Assembly: GCA_004431415.1 (NCBI GenBank)
Contig: QPMI01000043.1
Coordinates: 124,001-188,000, forward strand
Direction: 5' to 3'
DNA from: Cyanophora paradoxa
Lineage: Eukaryota; Glaucocystophyceae; Cyanophorales; Cyanophoraceae
DNA length: 64,000 bases
Every line of letters starts with the position of its first letter. Positions within the stretch are counted from its first letter, which is position 1. The notes under the pieces are model-generated. The model was given only the letters and a program-made list of their open reading frames with translations. It did not search any database and was not told the origin of the DNA. Positions 32,201 to 41,300 of the stretch are shown in pieces. A program made the position numbers and the translations under genes.

Positions 32201-35200
32201 TTAATTTTTTTGGAACAAGACACGACTGGGGTGAGTTTGCAGAACTCATTGTTTTCAATAGAGTTTTGACAGAAGGCGAGAAACAACAGGTGAGATATTA
32301 CATTCAACAGACATATGGATTTCCAATAACTCAGCCGCTTTACTATCCTGATAATCTACGAATTTCGGCTGAATATGTTCATATAAAAAATTTAATCGTC
32401 TCTTCAAATGCTGTGATTCCAAACTATACAACATCAAATGTGGTTCAAGGTTGGATACAAAACCACACACACACCAAAGATCAGATCACAGATTTTGACC
32501 ATAAACATGTTAAAGCAGACATAACAGATTTTGACCATACTCACACAAAATCGCAAATCACAGATTTTGCACACAAACATGTCAAAGCAGATATTACAGA
32601 TTTTGACCATACTCACACAAAAGCGCAAATCACAGATTTTGCACACAAACATGTCAAAGCAGATATTACAGATTTTGACCATACTCACACAAAAGCGCAA
32701 ATCACAGATTTTGCACACAAACATGTCAAAGCAGATATTACAGATTTTGACCATACTCACACAAAAGCGCAAATAACAGATTTCACACATAGGCACAATT
32801 GGGACGAAATAGATCAACAGCCAGTTTTTGCACAATTGAATGCAATCGGAAACGTTTTTAATGGAGTCACACTTTACCAATCAAGTAATACACCTGAAAG
32901 ATTGTATTTGAATGATCATTATGTTAGTCTCAATGGGACTTTTACAGGTCAAACAGGAACCCCAATGGTGGGAACTCTTGCAGTAAGATTACCCAGGGAT
33001 CCAATTGTTAATGGAGTTTATGATGGCGATTTTAATGTGGGAGTTAATGATACTTTCCCCAGTATCTATGTTACAAATTATCACCCAGGTGAAACAGGAC
33101 AAGTAGCCAATTTTTCAGCAGCTATTCAAATAAACGTTACAGATCAAAGCGCATATGATGGAGCAAGACCTAAAATTGTGTTCACAAGGGAGAAAGTTGT
33201 AAACTACCTTCCTGTTGCGGGACAACCCACAGATGATCATGGAAAATGCGAGATTGCTTGGATTAAAACGACATCAGGTGGAGCCTTAGAAGTCAATCAG
33301 AGGATGGCAGCAAAGAACTTACACAATACCACCCTTTCAGGAGTGGTCACAGATGATTACCTTACCAATAAAGGTTATCTTACTTCTGCAGATTTAAGCA
33401 GTTATGCAACAGATGCAGAGTTAACAACAGCTCTTGCAAACTATTTGCCTCTTACAGGTGGGACTGTCAATGGAACTGTGAATGCTACCACTCTACAAAT
33501 TGGTGGAACCACAATTCCAAAAGGTTATGATTTTGATCAGTTAGATGTAGTATCAACAGATAGAAGCGCAAATAATTGGACAGTCAATTGGACAGGACAA
33601 AGAACAGGACAAACAGGATGTTACACAAACCCACTAAATGATGAAGATTGCAGTGGTTGTTGGATGAGATGGCTCATTCCCACAGGTATGAAATCATTTT
33701 ATATCCAGCACATGCCTTGGTATAATTGCAGATATTTCGATATCTATGGGCAAACAACTAATGGATATCAACATTTCTTAAAGCGAGTAAATGCCTATCA
33801 GGGTATACAACAGGTGAATCAGGATGGAACACACAATACAATCTTGTTTGTCTCTATCAATTGCGAATTCTACAAATATATTTATGTCCAAGGTCGAAAA
33901 GGTAGAATCCATCTTACAGGTGTTTTTGGGTGGAGCAGACAGAGAGCAACAGATAATGAATTGGGCATGATCTCTTGGGATAATATTTTTAGTAAACCTG
34001 ATTTTGCAGGCACTTATGCAACAAAGGCAGAAGTCCCTAACGTTTTAGGTGATCTTTTGACAGTGAACTCTGTGGACTGGCACAAATCAACAGATAATAT
34101 TCCAAGGTTTTGGTTTGGTAGTGGTAATACTACATATATTCGAGGATATGGGAATAGTGAAGGTGTGTCAATTGAATTTAGAAATTCAGGAGATACAGCC
34201 ATTTTGAAGTCTTATGACAATGGTAACCTTTGGGTCAATAATACCCTCACAGCATCTACCATTAATGCTACTACGAATCTCCAGATAAATGGGAATGCTG
34301 TTCCAAAGCTACACTCCAACGATGGATATGTTGCAGGGAGTTCTCCACACAATTATTCTGGAAGTTGGACATTTGGGTATGGCTCAGCTTGGGAACCCTA
34401 TTTTAATTATGGTGGGCATGCATACAATAGTGAAGTGGATGACCAAACTTCTTCTGCTTGGATTGAATACAATATTCCCGATGGATTACACACAGGAACA
34501 GCATTTTTAACTCATTTACCTTGGGGCAACACACGAATTTTCGAGATTTGGGGAATAAATCGACAAGGCAATGCGATTTTCATTACAACTGTCAACAATT
34601 ATCACCCTTATGCAGGGTCTGCAAATGATAACCATAGTGGTGTGAATAATGTCCCCATTTTCCTAGGAAACCGATTTGTAAGGATTCGAATTCAAGCAAG
34701 AATTGGAAGGGTTCACATTATGGGTATTAGTTTCATGAAAATATGGGTTGGGCATAGCTATGGTGGTCACACTGGTTATATTCATTGGAATAATGTGTAT
34801 AGTAAGCCGAATATACCTACATCCTATCTATCATTAACAGATGTAACCAATTCGATTGGAAACATTACAGGATTTGATACTTGGAGTGGAACAGGTTCCT
34901 ATGGTCTATCATTTAGTGGTGGTTGGACAACAGGTTGGACACCAACCTACACAAATCCAGTCGATGGATTTTATAGTAACATTTCAGGCGATGAAACAGA
35001 TGGTGGTTGGGCGCAAATTGAAGTCCCTGGCAATATGAAAACATGTCATGTTCAGTATATGTGTTGGACAAATTGCAGATATTTCGATATTGGAGGCTAT
35101 CGAAATGGGAGGTGGCATCACATTATGAGGGTGAATTGCTACCAAGCTGTTTCAAATAATTACGATTCAGATTGGCATGATGGCTTAACATGGACGTCTT

Positions 35201-35865
35201 TCCATTGTGATACATTCTCCCATGTAAGATTTGTTGCAAGGAAAGGGAGATGTCACATTGGTATGATTGGATGGACAAAAGAAAAAGGAAGAACAGCCCC
35301 AGCAAATGGTTTTATAAGTTGGGATAATGTATATAGTAAAGATGCTCGCACAACTTGGGCAACCGGAACTTGGATAACATCAGATGAAGGTAATGGGAGA
35401 GTTTATTTCGGTTCATCATCAACTACATACATTAAAGGTTATGGTTACGAAATGATCCATTTTAGAGCAGGAAATGATATAACAATGCAAGCTTTTTATA
35501 ATAATGGTGACGTTTACTTTTGGGGATGGCTTACACAAGGAAGTGATAGAAGATACAAAACCGACATTAAAAATATAACCGGCGCCCTTTCAGCAATTGA
35601 GAAATTACAGGGTGTGAGTTACAAAAAGATTGGTGATGGAAAACAGAAAGTAAACTTAGGTTTGATTGCGCAAGATGTCGAAAAAGTCATACCAGAAGTA
35701 GTAGGTAAAAATCACGAAAATTATTTGACCCTTGCATACACAGGTTTAATTCCGGTTCTCATTGAAGCAGTGAAGGAGTTATCCCAAAAATGCAAAGATT
35801 TAACACAAACCTGTGAGAATCTCCAAAGTCAAATAGACCAAATTAAAAATATCACAGTATTATAA
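29299..35865 (+). CDS. Giant virion fibre with S74 intramolecular chaperone
   Basis: 2,188 residues. An acidic Pro/Tyr-rich repeat segment (about 314-420, LPDGFDPQEYEY-like units) precedes HDW/HTW repeats (about 430-490). A ~200-residue module follows (about 485-690) and is repeated at about 1,165-1,370. A LamG/concanavalin-like domain lies near 740-1,015 (FAELIVFNRVLTEGE). An exact 24-residue His-rich repeat (KADITDFDHTHTKAQITDFA) lies near 1,054-1,164. Three beta-rich ~130-residue repeats with paired W/C residues lie near 1,430, 1,690 and 1,880. It ends in a peptidase-S74 auto-processing domain with Ser2082 in GSDRRYK and Lys2087, then GLIAQDVEKVIPE and a coiled coil. In phages such domains trimerise fibres and then cleave themselves off. 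A host-attachment role is inferred. Confidence 0.9.
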   Translation: MSFNYPPNLETIQDDNASSTKHVNFDNIKVKGSVSIDHSSDNSSKTQSREHALSVNQTDPDKEEVSVAFSLGNVKANQVAEIKATRRRPRKLKTSGTHPDIPSRFDSGRLIFNVQDEQGKQNTGLRIYNEGSTAKAEVPQVLQVGPIANTNQVSYTNDVYPKDITYDFARNEPFGFFTPKDVHQKKPSITINSSPSQPVAIHLHPDLVEMDRHLLPLYSNVKDLGIRTRQWRNIHGSNVYANGEKLVSEKTIREIFEYYGPVPVPFPLPWDPPDLTPKKQPGREYTADETVAFGQHIVSWEQVRNKPIIEPRKQIDEQYLPPEVDILELDEYQFVPDEEEYLPDGFDPQEYEYDQFDPNEEEILPDGLDPQEFEYEQNYEPDEEYLPDGHDPPAVDYEQPYEPHEELLPDGFRPEIWEFFPDYEQINNKPAKYPPEDHNHDWDEILGKPQKYPPEDHRHDWGDIDGIPDKFAASNHEHTWDEINDQPEFAKVEPLATLGVSLYQTCNVPERIFLNHHYVHVNGTLANSAMRGPLHIRTLPGSYNPPPEPGATIPNIFVSSYMEADIPTDTFRVPTDPATYQNYNSAIQVHVADVSSLDGSRPMIVFSRDKYSYIPIVGTANDNYGRAELAWIKTDYGGVLEANQRMAAKNIHNESISRVVTEDYLTAVVLVNIVTLAMLANYVTKNELAAELSKYLPLVGGTITGDLTVNSNIYSSNIETSNLKVNGNLTVTSNIFIGDRNTKVDVFYNTPYYPVTSNTDPAFTIPNCVMAAKPSGYADLENAYAKPIGNRSTLAIPFIPNLYALTGSSPNTSYFKISPLLNNQITLNSGSGSVGLTTNRTDTVDWSNGLTFFYVGNVRSDSYTNGVFYVADEGVFEVNYGTFIDWTVSPPVCKWGMNRYINTAAGINMQYGTPTYNDLPHVHMPYEEYANYKHAYWDTTVTSESISYSMNGKHLGTVAGNWLPPSTFNFFGTRHDWGEFAELIVFNRVLTEGEKQQVRYYIQQTYGFPITQPLYYPDNLRISAEYVHIKNLIVSSNAVIPNYTTSNVVQGWIQNHTHTKDQITDFDHKHVKADITDFDHTHTKSQITDFAHKHVKADITDFDHTHTKAQITDFAHKHVKADITDFDHTHTKAQITDFAHKHVKADITDFDHTHTKAQITDFTHRHNWDEIDQQPVFAQLNAIGNVFNGVTLYQSSNTPERLYLNDHYVSLNGTFTGQTGTPMVGTLAVRLPRDPIVNGVYDGDFNVGVNDTFPSIYVTNYHPGETGQVANFSAAIQINVTDQSAYDGARPKIVFTREKVVNYLPVAGQPTDDHGKCEIAWIKTTSGGALEVNQRMAAKNLHNTTLSGVVTDDYLTNKGYLTSADLSSYATDAELTTALANYLPLTGGTVNGTVNATTLQIGGTTIPKGYDFDQLDVVSTDRSANNWTVNWTGQRTGQTGCYTNPLNDEDCSGCWMRWLIPTGMKSFYIQHMPWYNCRYFDIYGQTTNGYQHFLKRVNAYQGIQQVNQDGTHNTILFVSINCEFYKYIYVQGRKGRIHLTGVFGWSRQRATDNELGMISWDNIFSKPDFAGTYATKAEVPNVLGDLLTVNSVDWHKSTDNIPRFWFGSGNTTYIRGYGNSEGVSIEFRNSGDTAILKSYDNGNLWVNNTLTASTINATTNLQINGNAVPKLHSNDGYVAGSSPHNYSGSWTFGYGSAWEPYFNYGGHAYNSEVDDQTSSAWIEYNIPDGLHTGTAFLTHLPWGNTRIFEIWGINRQGNAIFITTVNNYHPYAGSANDNHSGVNNVPIFLGNRFVRIRIQARIGRVHIMGISFMKIWVGHSYGGHTGYIHWNNVYSKPNIPTSYLSLTDVTNSIGNITGFDTWSGTGSYGLSFSGGWTTGWTPTYTNPVDGFYSNISGDETDGGWAQIEVPGNMKTCHVQYMCWTNCRYFDIGGYRNGRWHHIMRVNCYQAVSNNYDSDWHDGLTWTSFHCDTFSHVRFVARKGRCHIGMIGWTKEKGRTAPANGFISWDNVYSKDARTTWATGTWITSDEGNGRVYFGSSSTTYIKGYGYEMIHFRAGNDITMQAFYNNGDVYFWGWLTQGSDRRYKTDIKNITGALSAIEKLQGVSYKKIGDGKQKVNLGLIAQDVEKVIPEVVGKNHENYLTLAYTGLIPVLIEAVKELSQKCKDLTQTCENLQSQIDQIKNITVL
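32509..32790 (+). repeat. 72-bp tandem repeat inside the fibre gene
   Basis: About four nearly identical units of 72 bp encode the 24-residue His/Asp-rich repeat; the inner units are identical at nucleotide level, suggesting recent expansion or homogenisation. Confidence 0.9.
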
Positions 35866-36171
35866 ATGGCGACCTATCCTCTTGGTGGAACCACCTATTC
35901 TACTGAGCCTGTTGCACTTTCTTTTGATACAATCACCCTTGTAAACGCATTACAAACAGTTGAAAAAACGATTCAGCAAACTAACAAGCTCTCACCAGTT
36001 GTAAATGAGTATAAAAACCTCTTGGTTAATGTCCTTGCTCAAGCTGCATATGGTGACCCTGTTGCTAAATACAATGAGTGTGATAACAACATTAAAGCAA
36101 TGACGTCCAACCTGCAAGTTCTTTCAACTGTTTACCAATCCCTTGGATCGAATTTAATCACTTTGGCTTGA
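35866..36171 (+). CDS. Small protein after the fibre gene
   Basis: 101 residues; its ATG follows the fibre stop codon with no gap. It is mostly helical (TLVNALQTVEKTIQQTNKL) with no signal peptide. Position suggests a fibre-associated or chaperone protein; no family was recognised. Confidence 0.6.
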   Translation: MATYPLGGTTYSTEPVALSFDTITLVNALQTVEKTIQQTNKLSPVVNEYKNLLVNVLAQAAYGDPVAKYNECDNNIKAMTSNLQVLSTVYQSLGSNLITLA

Positions 36172-36210
36172 TTGCAGTTTATTTTTCTTTCCTTTTTAGT
36201 AAAAGAAGCA

Positions 36211-37065
36211 ATGGGTGAATATAATCGAGTTCAACTTCCAATATATTCCCTTGGATCCCCTGCAATGCACTTTCGCCAGCATGAAGTTAATGATGAGGTT
36301 CGTGGTTTAGAATCCACAGAGAGACCCAATTCCAATGGTAACTCCTTTGATAAGAATTCGATTATTCGAGTTAAAGAGCTGAGAGCTGATAAGAACTCAG
36401 GTGTGGTGAAAACAACTCGACTTCTTGTCACAAATGCTAACTTTTTCCAACCTACTAATGGAGGTCCTGATGCTTACAGTGTTGATCTGAAAGCCCTTGA
36501 TTTCGATAAGAATTCTGCAGCTGTTACTGTGAGATCAGGAGGAGCTTTTATTGGTGGAGGCTGCAGAGTTTCAGGTCAGCTATCTTCATCTGTTTCCTAC
36601 AATGATGTCCCAGATACTCTAGAGCAAAATGCTGAGAACCCACAACGAATTCGTTTCTACACACCTGTTGCACAGCAACCTTTTTTGCATTTCTATGTTG
36701 CATCCTCTGTAACTCTTGAGAATTCGGAATTAGTTTCCATTACAGGAACTGATCGAGTAAGAAGAAATATTCCTCTTCCCACTTCAATGCTTTCCATGTG
36801 TAGAGCCAATAATAATCAACCAGGTCACAACTACTTATTCTTTGTTCAAGCTTCGAACCATTTTGGCAGAGGATATTGTGTTTATAACAATTTGACATTT
36901 ACCTATGATCTGTTTGTCACTGAGGTTGGAGTATACAATACTATGATTATGGGACTGAGAACAGATATAGCAGCTGTATCAGCACTTCGTGGTGTAAATG
37001 TTGCTGATATATTCACAACAGGATTTTACATGGAACCAGATGTGATTGATGACCCAACCCCATAA
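36211..37065 (+). CDS. Probable fibre-associated protein, paralogue 1
   Basis: Start placed at ATG 36,211 (MGEYNRVQLPIYSLGSP) rather than the upstream non-ATG frame start. It is 284 residues and beta-rich. It shares with the next gene the pattern GLEST, (K)ELRADKNSGVVKTTRLLVTNANF and a Gly-rich GGAFIGGG loop. The two are tandem duplicates downstream of the fibre. Function not recognised; a virion surface component is the simplest reading. Confidence 0.55.
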   Translation: MGEYNRVQLPIYSLGSPAMHFRQHEVNDEVRGLESTERPNSNGNSFDKNSIIRVKELRADKNSGVVKTTRLLVTNANFFQPTNGGPDAYSVDLKALDFDKNSAAVTVRSGGAFIGGGCRVSGQLSSSVSYNDVPDTLEQNAENPQRIRFYTPVAQQPFLHFYVASSVTLENSELVSITGTDRVRRNIPLPTSMLSMCRANNNQPGHNYLFFVQASNHFGRGYCVYNNLTFTYDLFVTEVGVYNTMIMGLRTDIAAVSALRGVNVADIFTTGFYMEPDVIDDPTP

Positions 37066-37088
37066 AAGATATATCCCTTTAATGTAAA

Positions 37089-37922
37089 ATGGCTGAGCAA
37101 CCCCCACTTGAACGAATTATCACCCCACAACTATCATTAGCAGCCCCAGCAAACCATGTTCTGCAACATGCTACCTTTGATGATGTGGAAGGTCTCCAAT
37201 CCACAGAGGTCCAACCTACAATGAACACCTTTGGTTCCACCCATAAACTGAGATTACAGGAACTCAGATGTGATAAAAATAATGGAATAGTTAAGACAAC
37301 TAAGCTACTTGTCACAAATGCAAACTTTTCTGCTCATTATGGAGACCCAGATAGCTATGGAGATCCTCTTTCTACTTATTCTTTTGAATCTAGGTCGGGA
37401 GCTATTAACTGCAAATCGGGGGGAGCTTATATTGGTGATGGTCTTAGGGTTGGTGGGGCTGTTGGAGCGCCTCTATTTGTGAATGATCAACCCAATCCCA
37501 TTGATCCCAACACAAGAATTCGAACCTATGTCCCCAGCATGAATGCCCCCTATATAATCAAGATATTCCCCATTGTTGTGAATGAACAAACAGCAGTTGT
37601 TGACTCTCTTGTTGAGATTGGTGACCACTATAAGGTTGTTGTTGATATCCCACCAGATGTTTATGCTGTATGCCAAGTTGAAGGTGGAACTCCTAATTTT
37701 GCTGTTGTGATCACCCCATATGATAATTTTGGTATTGCTTATCATGGAGTCAATTTCGGTTTGGAAGATTATCAGTTCTTAGTGAGAGCCACCAAGTTTG
37801 GTATCTACAAATGTGTATTATATGCAGAGAGAACCGATTTTATTGCAAAGCAGAATACCTATGCTGAGTACTATGGGACAAATCGATATTTCCCCATTTT
37901 TGGGCAGGATACTGCTCCATAA
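37089..37922 (+). CDS. Probable fibre-associated protein, paralogue 2
   Basis: 277 residues, starting MAEQPPLERIITPQLSLAAP. It has GLQSTE, LQELRCDKNNGIVKTTKLL and GGAYIGDG at positions matching paralogue 1, with a diverged C-terminal half. 23 bp separate the two genes. Confidence 0.55.
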   Translation: MAEQPPLERIITPQLSLAAPANHVLQHATFDDVEGLQSTEVQPTMNTFGSTHKLRLQELRCDKNNGIVKTTKLLVTNANFSAHYGDPDSYGDPLSTYSFESRSGAINCKSGGAYIGDGLRVGGAVGAPLFVNDQPNPIDPNTRIRTYVPSMNAPYIIKIFPIVVNEQTAVVDSLVEIGDHYKVVVDIPPDVYAVCQVEGGTPNFAVVITPYDNFGIAYHGVNFGLEDYQFLVRATKFGIYKCVLYAERTDFIAKQNTYAEYYGTNRYFPIFGQDTAP

Positions 37923-37944
37923 GAATGTTGATTATATATAGAGT

Positions 37945-38217
37945 ATGGATAGTAAAACAAAAAAGTTTATTGATGCTGCTATGACAGTTCATGGTAAAGA
38001 TAAATTCGATTACAGTGAGACACATTACATCAAAGCTCAAGAGAAAGTATCTGTGAGATGTTTGCAGTGTAATAAGGTGATCCTTACCTATCCCTTTAAT
38101 CATGTGAAGGGATCAGGTTGCAGGGACTGTAACAAAAGAAAGAGTCAAGCACACAGGAAAAGAGCTACTTCATCAATCAGAGTAGAGTATAGGGATATTT
38201 GCATTAGGTTTGACTAG
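37945..38217 (+). CDS. Stand-alone zinc-ribbon protein
   Basis: 90 residues with one module of the type found three times in the 23,265-24,206 nuclease: GKDKFDYSETHYI, then CLQCNK and GSGCRDCNKRK. The nuclease domain is missing and replaced by a short basic tail. It may be a remnant of a second nuclease gene or a DNA-binding adaptor. Confidence 0.6.
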   Translation: MDSKTKKFIDAAMTVHGKDKFDYSETHYIKAQEKVSVRCLQCNKVILTYPFNHVKGSGCRDCNKRKSQAHRKRATSSIRVEYRDICIRFD

Positions 38218-38240
38218 TTAATTTTTCTAAGGTATTCTTA

Positions 38241-38639
38241 ATGGAGACTAAATACAGAGGCTTTCATGTTATGCTTGATTACAAGGCTAAATCAGCTATA
38301 GCAACAGGTCATGAGCATGTTAGCTTCCTAGGTAATTGAATTATGGGAACCCTTGAACAAGCAGTATTGAGACAAGGTATTAGGATTGTTCATAAGCATT
38401 GTGAGATATTTGATGGCAAACTATCACCTCCTGGTTTTGCTTTGGTTCTGCTATTAGATGAAAGCCATTGTACAGCTCATTGTTATTCCAATGAAGGCAT
38501 GTTAGCAATTGATATATTCAGTTGTGGTAAAGAAGCTCAGCATAAAACACAATCAGTAGCAGATGAGATCGATAAAACAATGAATTTCTTAACATTTGAG
38601 AAGACTGAGAGACATAAACATGATAGATTCCCGTTTTGA
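38241..38639 (+). CDS. speD: S-adenosylmethionine decarboxylase homologue (SpeD type) with in-frame TGA
   Basis: From ATG 38,241 the frame is open except for a TGA at 38,337-38,339; a second ATG in the same frame lies at 38,343. The downstream part has LLLDESHCTAHCYSNEGML and IDIFSCG, the signature of class-1 AdoMetDC: the Ser of ESH becomes the pyruvoyl cofactor after self-cleavage, and Cys/His follow. The enzyme supplies aminopropyl groups for spermidine. The upstream 32 codons (KYRGFHVMLDY) look like the N-terminal strand of the fold, so the TGA is either an inactivating mutation, a sequence error or readthrough. TGA ends other genes of this element, so the stop is not recoded generally. 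Confidence 0.72.
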
Positions 38640-38872
38640 TGGGTTTCTATAATGATAAACAGGGTAATTTACCTTTTTTATTACAATGGCAATCGTTAAA
38701 AAAGGATATAATATATCCTTTCCTACAATAGCTTTCTACAATGATTTTCTTTCTACAGTAGCTTTTGTTACAATAGAATTCTACTGTATGATGTAGCCGA
38801 AATATGAATGCACCCTACATTAAGCAATGTCAAGTATTTCGAATACTATTCGATTTCCTTACAATAACACTC
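38640..38872. other. AT-rich intergenic region with hairpin
   Basis: AAAAAGGATATAATATATCCTTT near 38,699-38,723 is a near-perfect palindrome and a candidate terminator after the last gene. TTCTACAAT/TCTACAGTA-like words follow up to the TIR. Confidence 0.45.
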
Positions 38873-39981
38873 AGCATCTCCCCAAGATTCCCCCTATTAT
38901 TAAAGTGGACTCAAGGTTGACTCATATTAATCGATAGTATATGGATTTTGTTACGAATTCAATGCAAGGGTTGACTAAGTGGGTTGAGTTGACTCAAATT
39001 TCACAGGAAATAACAATGAATCAGAGTATAAAATGCATTATTTGAATCAACTACACCAACTAACACTGAGAAAGTAGGTTATAACATATAGTATTACCAT
39101 ATATGGTTTGTCAGGCACTATAATATAGTTGTCAGGCACTAATATAGTATGTCAGGCATTGTCAGGCACCTTTTTAGAAAACTTTTATAAAATTGAAATT
39201 TCATTGTTAATCCAAACAATGACTTAGCCAAAATAAAATACTTTATGAAAATCGATAGATTTAATGCCTGACAAATAAATGCTGCCTGAAAGATTTAACA
39301 CCAACTAACACTGAGATTTTCACAATATATGAGGTCCTTACTGAATATGGTTTGTGTGACAGGTGTGACAGGTTTATCCCGTGGATTTTAAAAATCAATT
39401 TCTCACTAGGACTTTCCTTGGGATTGACCTGTCACACCTGTCACACCTGTCACACCCAAAATCCTAAGGGTCCCCCCTTAGACTCAACAAAACAATGATA
39501 AAATCATATAAGTTTCATGTATAATTACGATTGAATTCAATAAGAGATCGATTTGTTAATATAAACAAATGAATCATTTATGGATCTTAATCGAGTTTAG
39601 CGATATATTTCCGATTAAATGAATTAAATTTAATTAAATTTAATCGAGAAAGTACATGAATATAATATCGATTAAATCAATTAACAAACAGACCAATCAC
39701 ACATAGTAAAATGCGGAGTTTTAACCAGAGGCAAGATCTAATTGAGATTCAGTTATATTATTCGGAAATATATACAGATTATCGATAGACTCAGTAAGAC
39801 TAATCGGAAAATAAGAGAAATTTACGATAAAATATCGAAAAGAATACAAAATAAACGAAATAAATGAATATTCGATAAGATATACACAGATTATCGATTG
39901 ATTGAAATAGAATATACGAGATATATCAACAAAATCAATTAAGATAAGCCGAGGGTTAAAACTCCGCATTTTACTATGTGT
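38873..39981. repeat. Element 1 right terminal inverted repeat (1,109 bp)
   Basis: Reverse complement of 11,067-12,175, including the iteron array (39,353-39,466) and the 28-bp arm pair (39,699-39,726 and 39,954-39,981). Confidence 0.95.
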
Positions 39982-39987
39982 CATACA
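39982..39987. repeat. Target-site duplication, right (CATACA)
   Basis: Direct repeat of 11,061-11,066, immediately after the ACTATGTGT end of Element 1. Confidence 0.9.
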
Positions 39988-40447
39988 TACTGTATCGATG
40001 CGCGCGCGCGCCGCCGCGTGGGCGCACGGAAAGGTCGATGGGAGAGTGCAGAATCACATTTTGCTGCAGTTTACTTTCTCGCGCTGCGCCGGCGCTCGAA
40101 GCCGGATTTCGGGGCGGCGCAGGCTTTGTTGAGTCTATGCGCATCACTACGCATTGCTCTCGTGCCTTGGCGGACAGGAATCGACTGGCCCATGCCTGTG
40201 GATCAAATTTTCGAGTGACGCGGATCGATTCCAAAATTTCGGGGTGACTGCGAGCTTGAATTCGAACTTCCCAGCGCTAGAATAGCGATCTCGAGCATGC
40301 GCTGTGCCGCTTTGCAGTGCTCGCTGCGGCGCGGCCGGCGCCGCGTTGCGTCGTGGGGCGGCTTGAAATTTTTCCAGGGTCCCACCTTCCTTCTCAGTCG
40401 TGGGTGTGAAGCGGTTCAAATACCCGCCTGAAAATTTCATTTTCGGT

Positions 40448-40515
40448 TGCGGTTTTAGCCTAGCGGTTAGGATACTCGGTTCCGGACCCGACGACCCGGG
40501 TTCGGGTCTGGGGGG
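40448..40515 (+). other. tRNA-like remnant or tRNA-derived SINE head
   Basis: TTTAGCCTAGCGGTTAGGATA reads like the D-arm (box A) of tRNA-Glu/Asp and CCGGGTTCGGGTCTGG like a T-arm (box B). The anticodon stem is imperfect and the acceptor ends do not pair, so a functional tRNA is unlikely. It lies about 470 bp outside Element 1. Confidence 0.35.
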
Positions 40516-41189
40516 GAGGATTCCTTCCTGAGTGCACGTACGCGACACGGACAGGGCACCGATTGGTCACCGATAGCCGCTAACAGGAGCGAGCGTGCGC
40601 TAGTGGTCGAGCCGGGTAGAAGATATATGCATATGATATATGAGAGGGGAAATAGGCGACACCGACCAATCACCGAGCGGGCACCGATAGGGCACGGTGC
40701 TGGGACGGAGGGGGGAAATTGTGGGGGGCGGTTGCCCAGTGGGTGCCGTCTCGAGGGAATCGGGCGGGCACCTGGGAAAAAATTATGGGGGGGGCCCAAT
40801 AACAATATATATAGGGGGGAAATGCGCATGCTATGATGCATATGCATATGCATGCGCAGCCGGGCCTGATATCGATCCGGATGATACTGGGAGTCTGGCC
40901 GGGACAAGCTCGAAGCTTATAATTAAAAGTTCTCAGAGTCTTGCAATTGCTAGCTAGCTCGGAGAGGAATTGCATGAGAGGATTCGGAGATCTAGAGGTG
41001 TCTAGATCGGGGAGATACGTATACGTATACAGGGCCAGCGCGCGATGGGCAAGGCGACCGGAAAACGCAAGGCGAAGACCGGGAAGCCGACTCATACACG
41101 GCGCGGGTTCGGCGGGCTTTTCATAAGCGCGACGGCCGCGGGGCCTGAGGAGCTCGAGCTCGGAGTTGCATCCGACGCTGACGCCGGCA

Positions 41190-41300
41190 TCCACGCGGGC
41201 CCCGCACTCTTCGATGCAAATACGAGTGGTTCGAGCCATTTCTTGAAGATGCTTCCATGCGTAGCTTGGTTGGGCCTCCGTCAAATCTGTTTGCACGAAT
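41190..41300. repeat. Dispersed host repeat, diverged copy C
   Basis: CCACGCGGGCCCCGCACT, a TACGAGTGGTTCG word, CTTGAAGAT and TTCCATGCGTAGCTTGG follow in the same order and spacing as in copies A and B, at clearly lower identity. Confidence 0.6.

Larger units (their letters stand above)
11067..39981. mobile_element. Element 1: complete integrated Polinton-like virus (28,915 bp)
   Basis: The element is bounded by 1,109-bp inverted repeats and a 6-bp target duplication. It encodes RVE-type integrase, protein-primed family-B DNA polymerase, a packaging ATPase, a probable double-jelly-roll capsid protein and minor capsid proteins, which is the Polinton/PLV gene set. It is AT-rich against GC-rich flanks. 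No adenain-type protease was recognised. Several genes have single-base frameshifts, so the copy may be inactive, or the consensus sequence imperfect. Confidence 0.95.

Noticed and set aside
32434-32880. Minus-strand Cys/Phe-rich open frame opposite the fibre repeat
   Set aside because: Complement of the 72-bp repeat inside the much longer fibre frame.
38337-38339. TGA read as an amino acid in the element
   Set aside because: TGA serves as the stop codon of several intact genes here (for example at 21,046 and 36,169).
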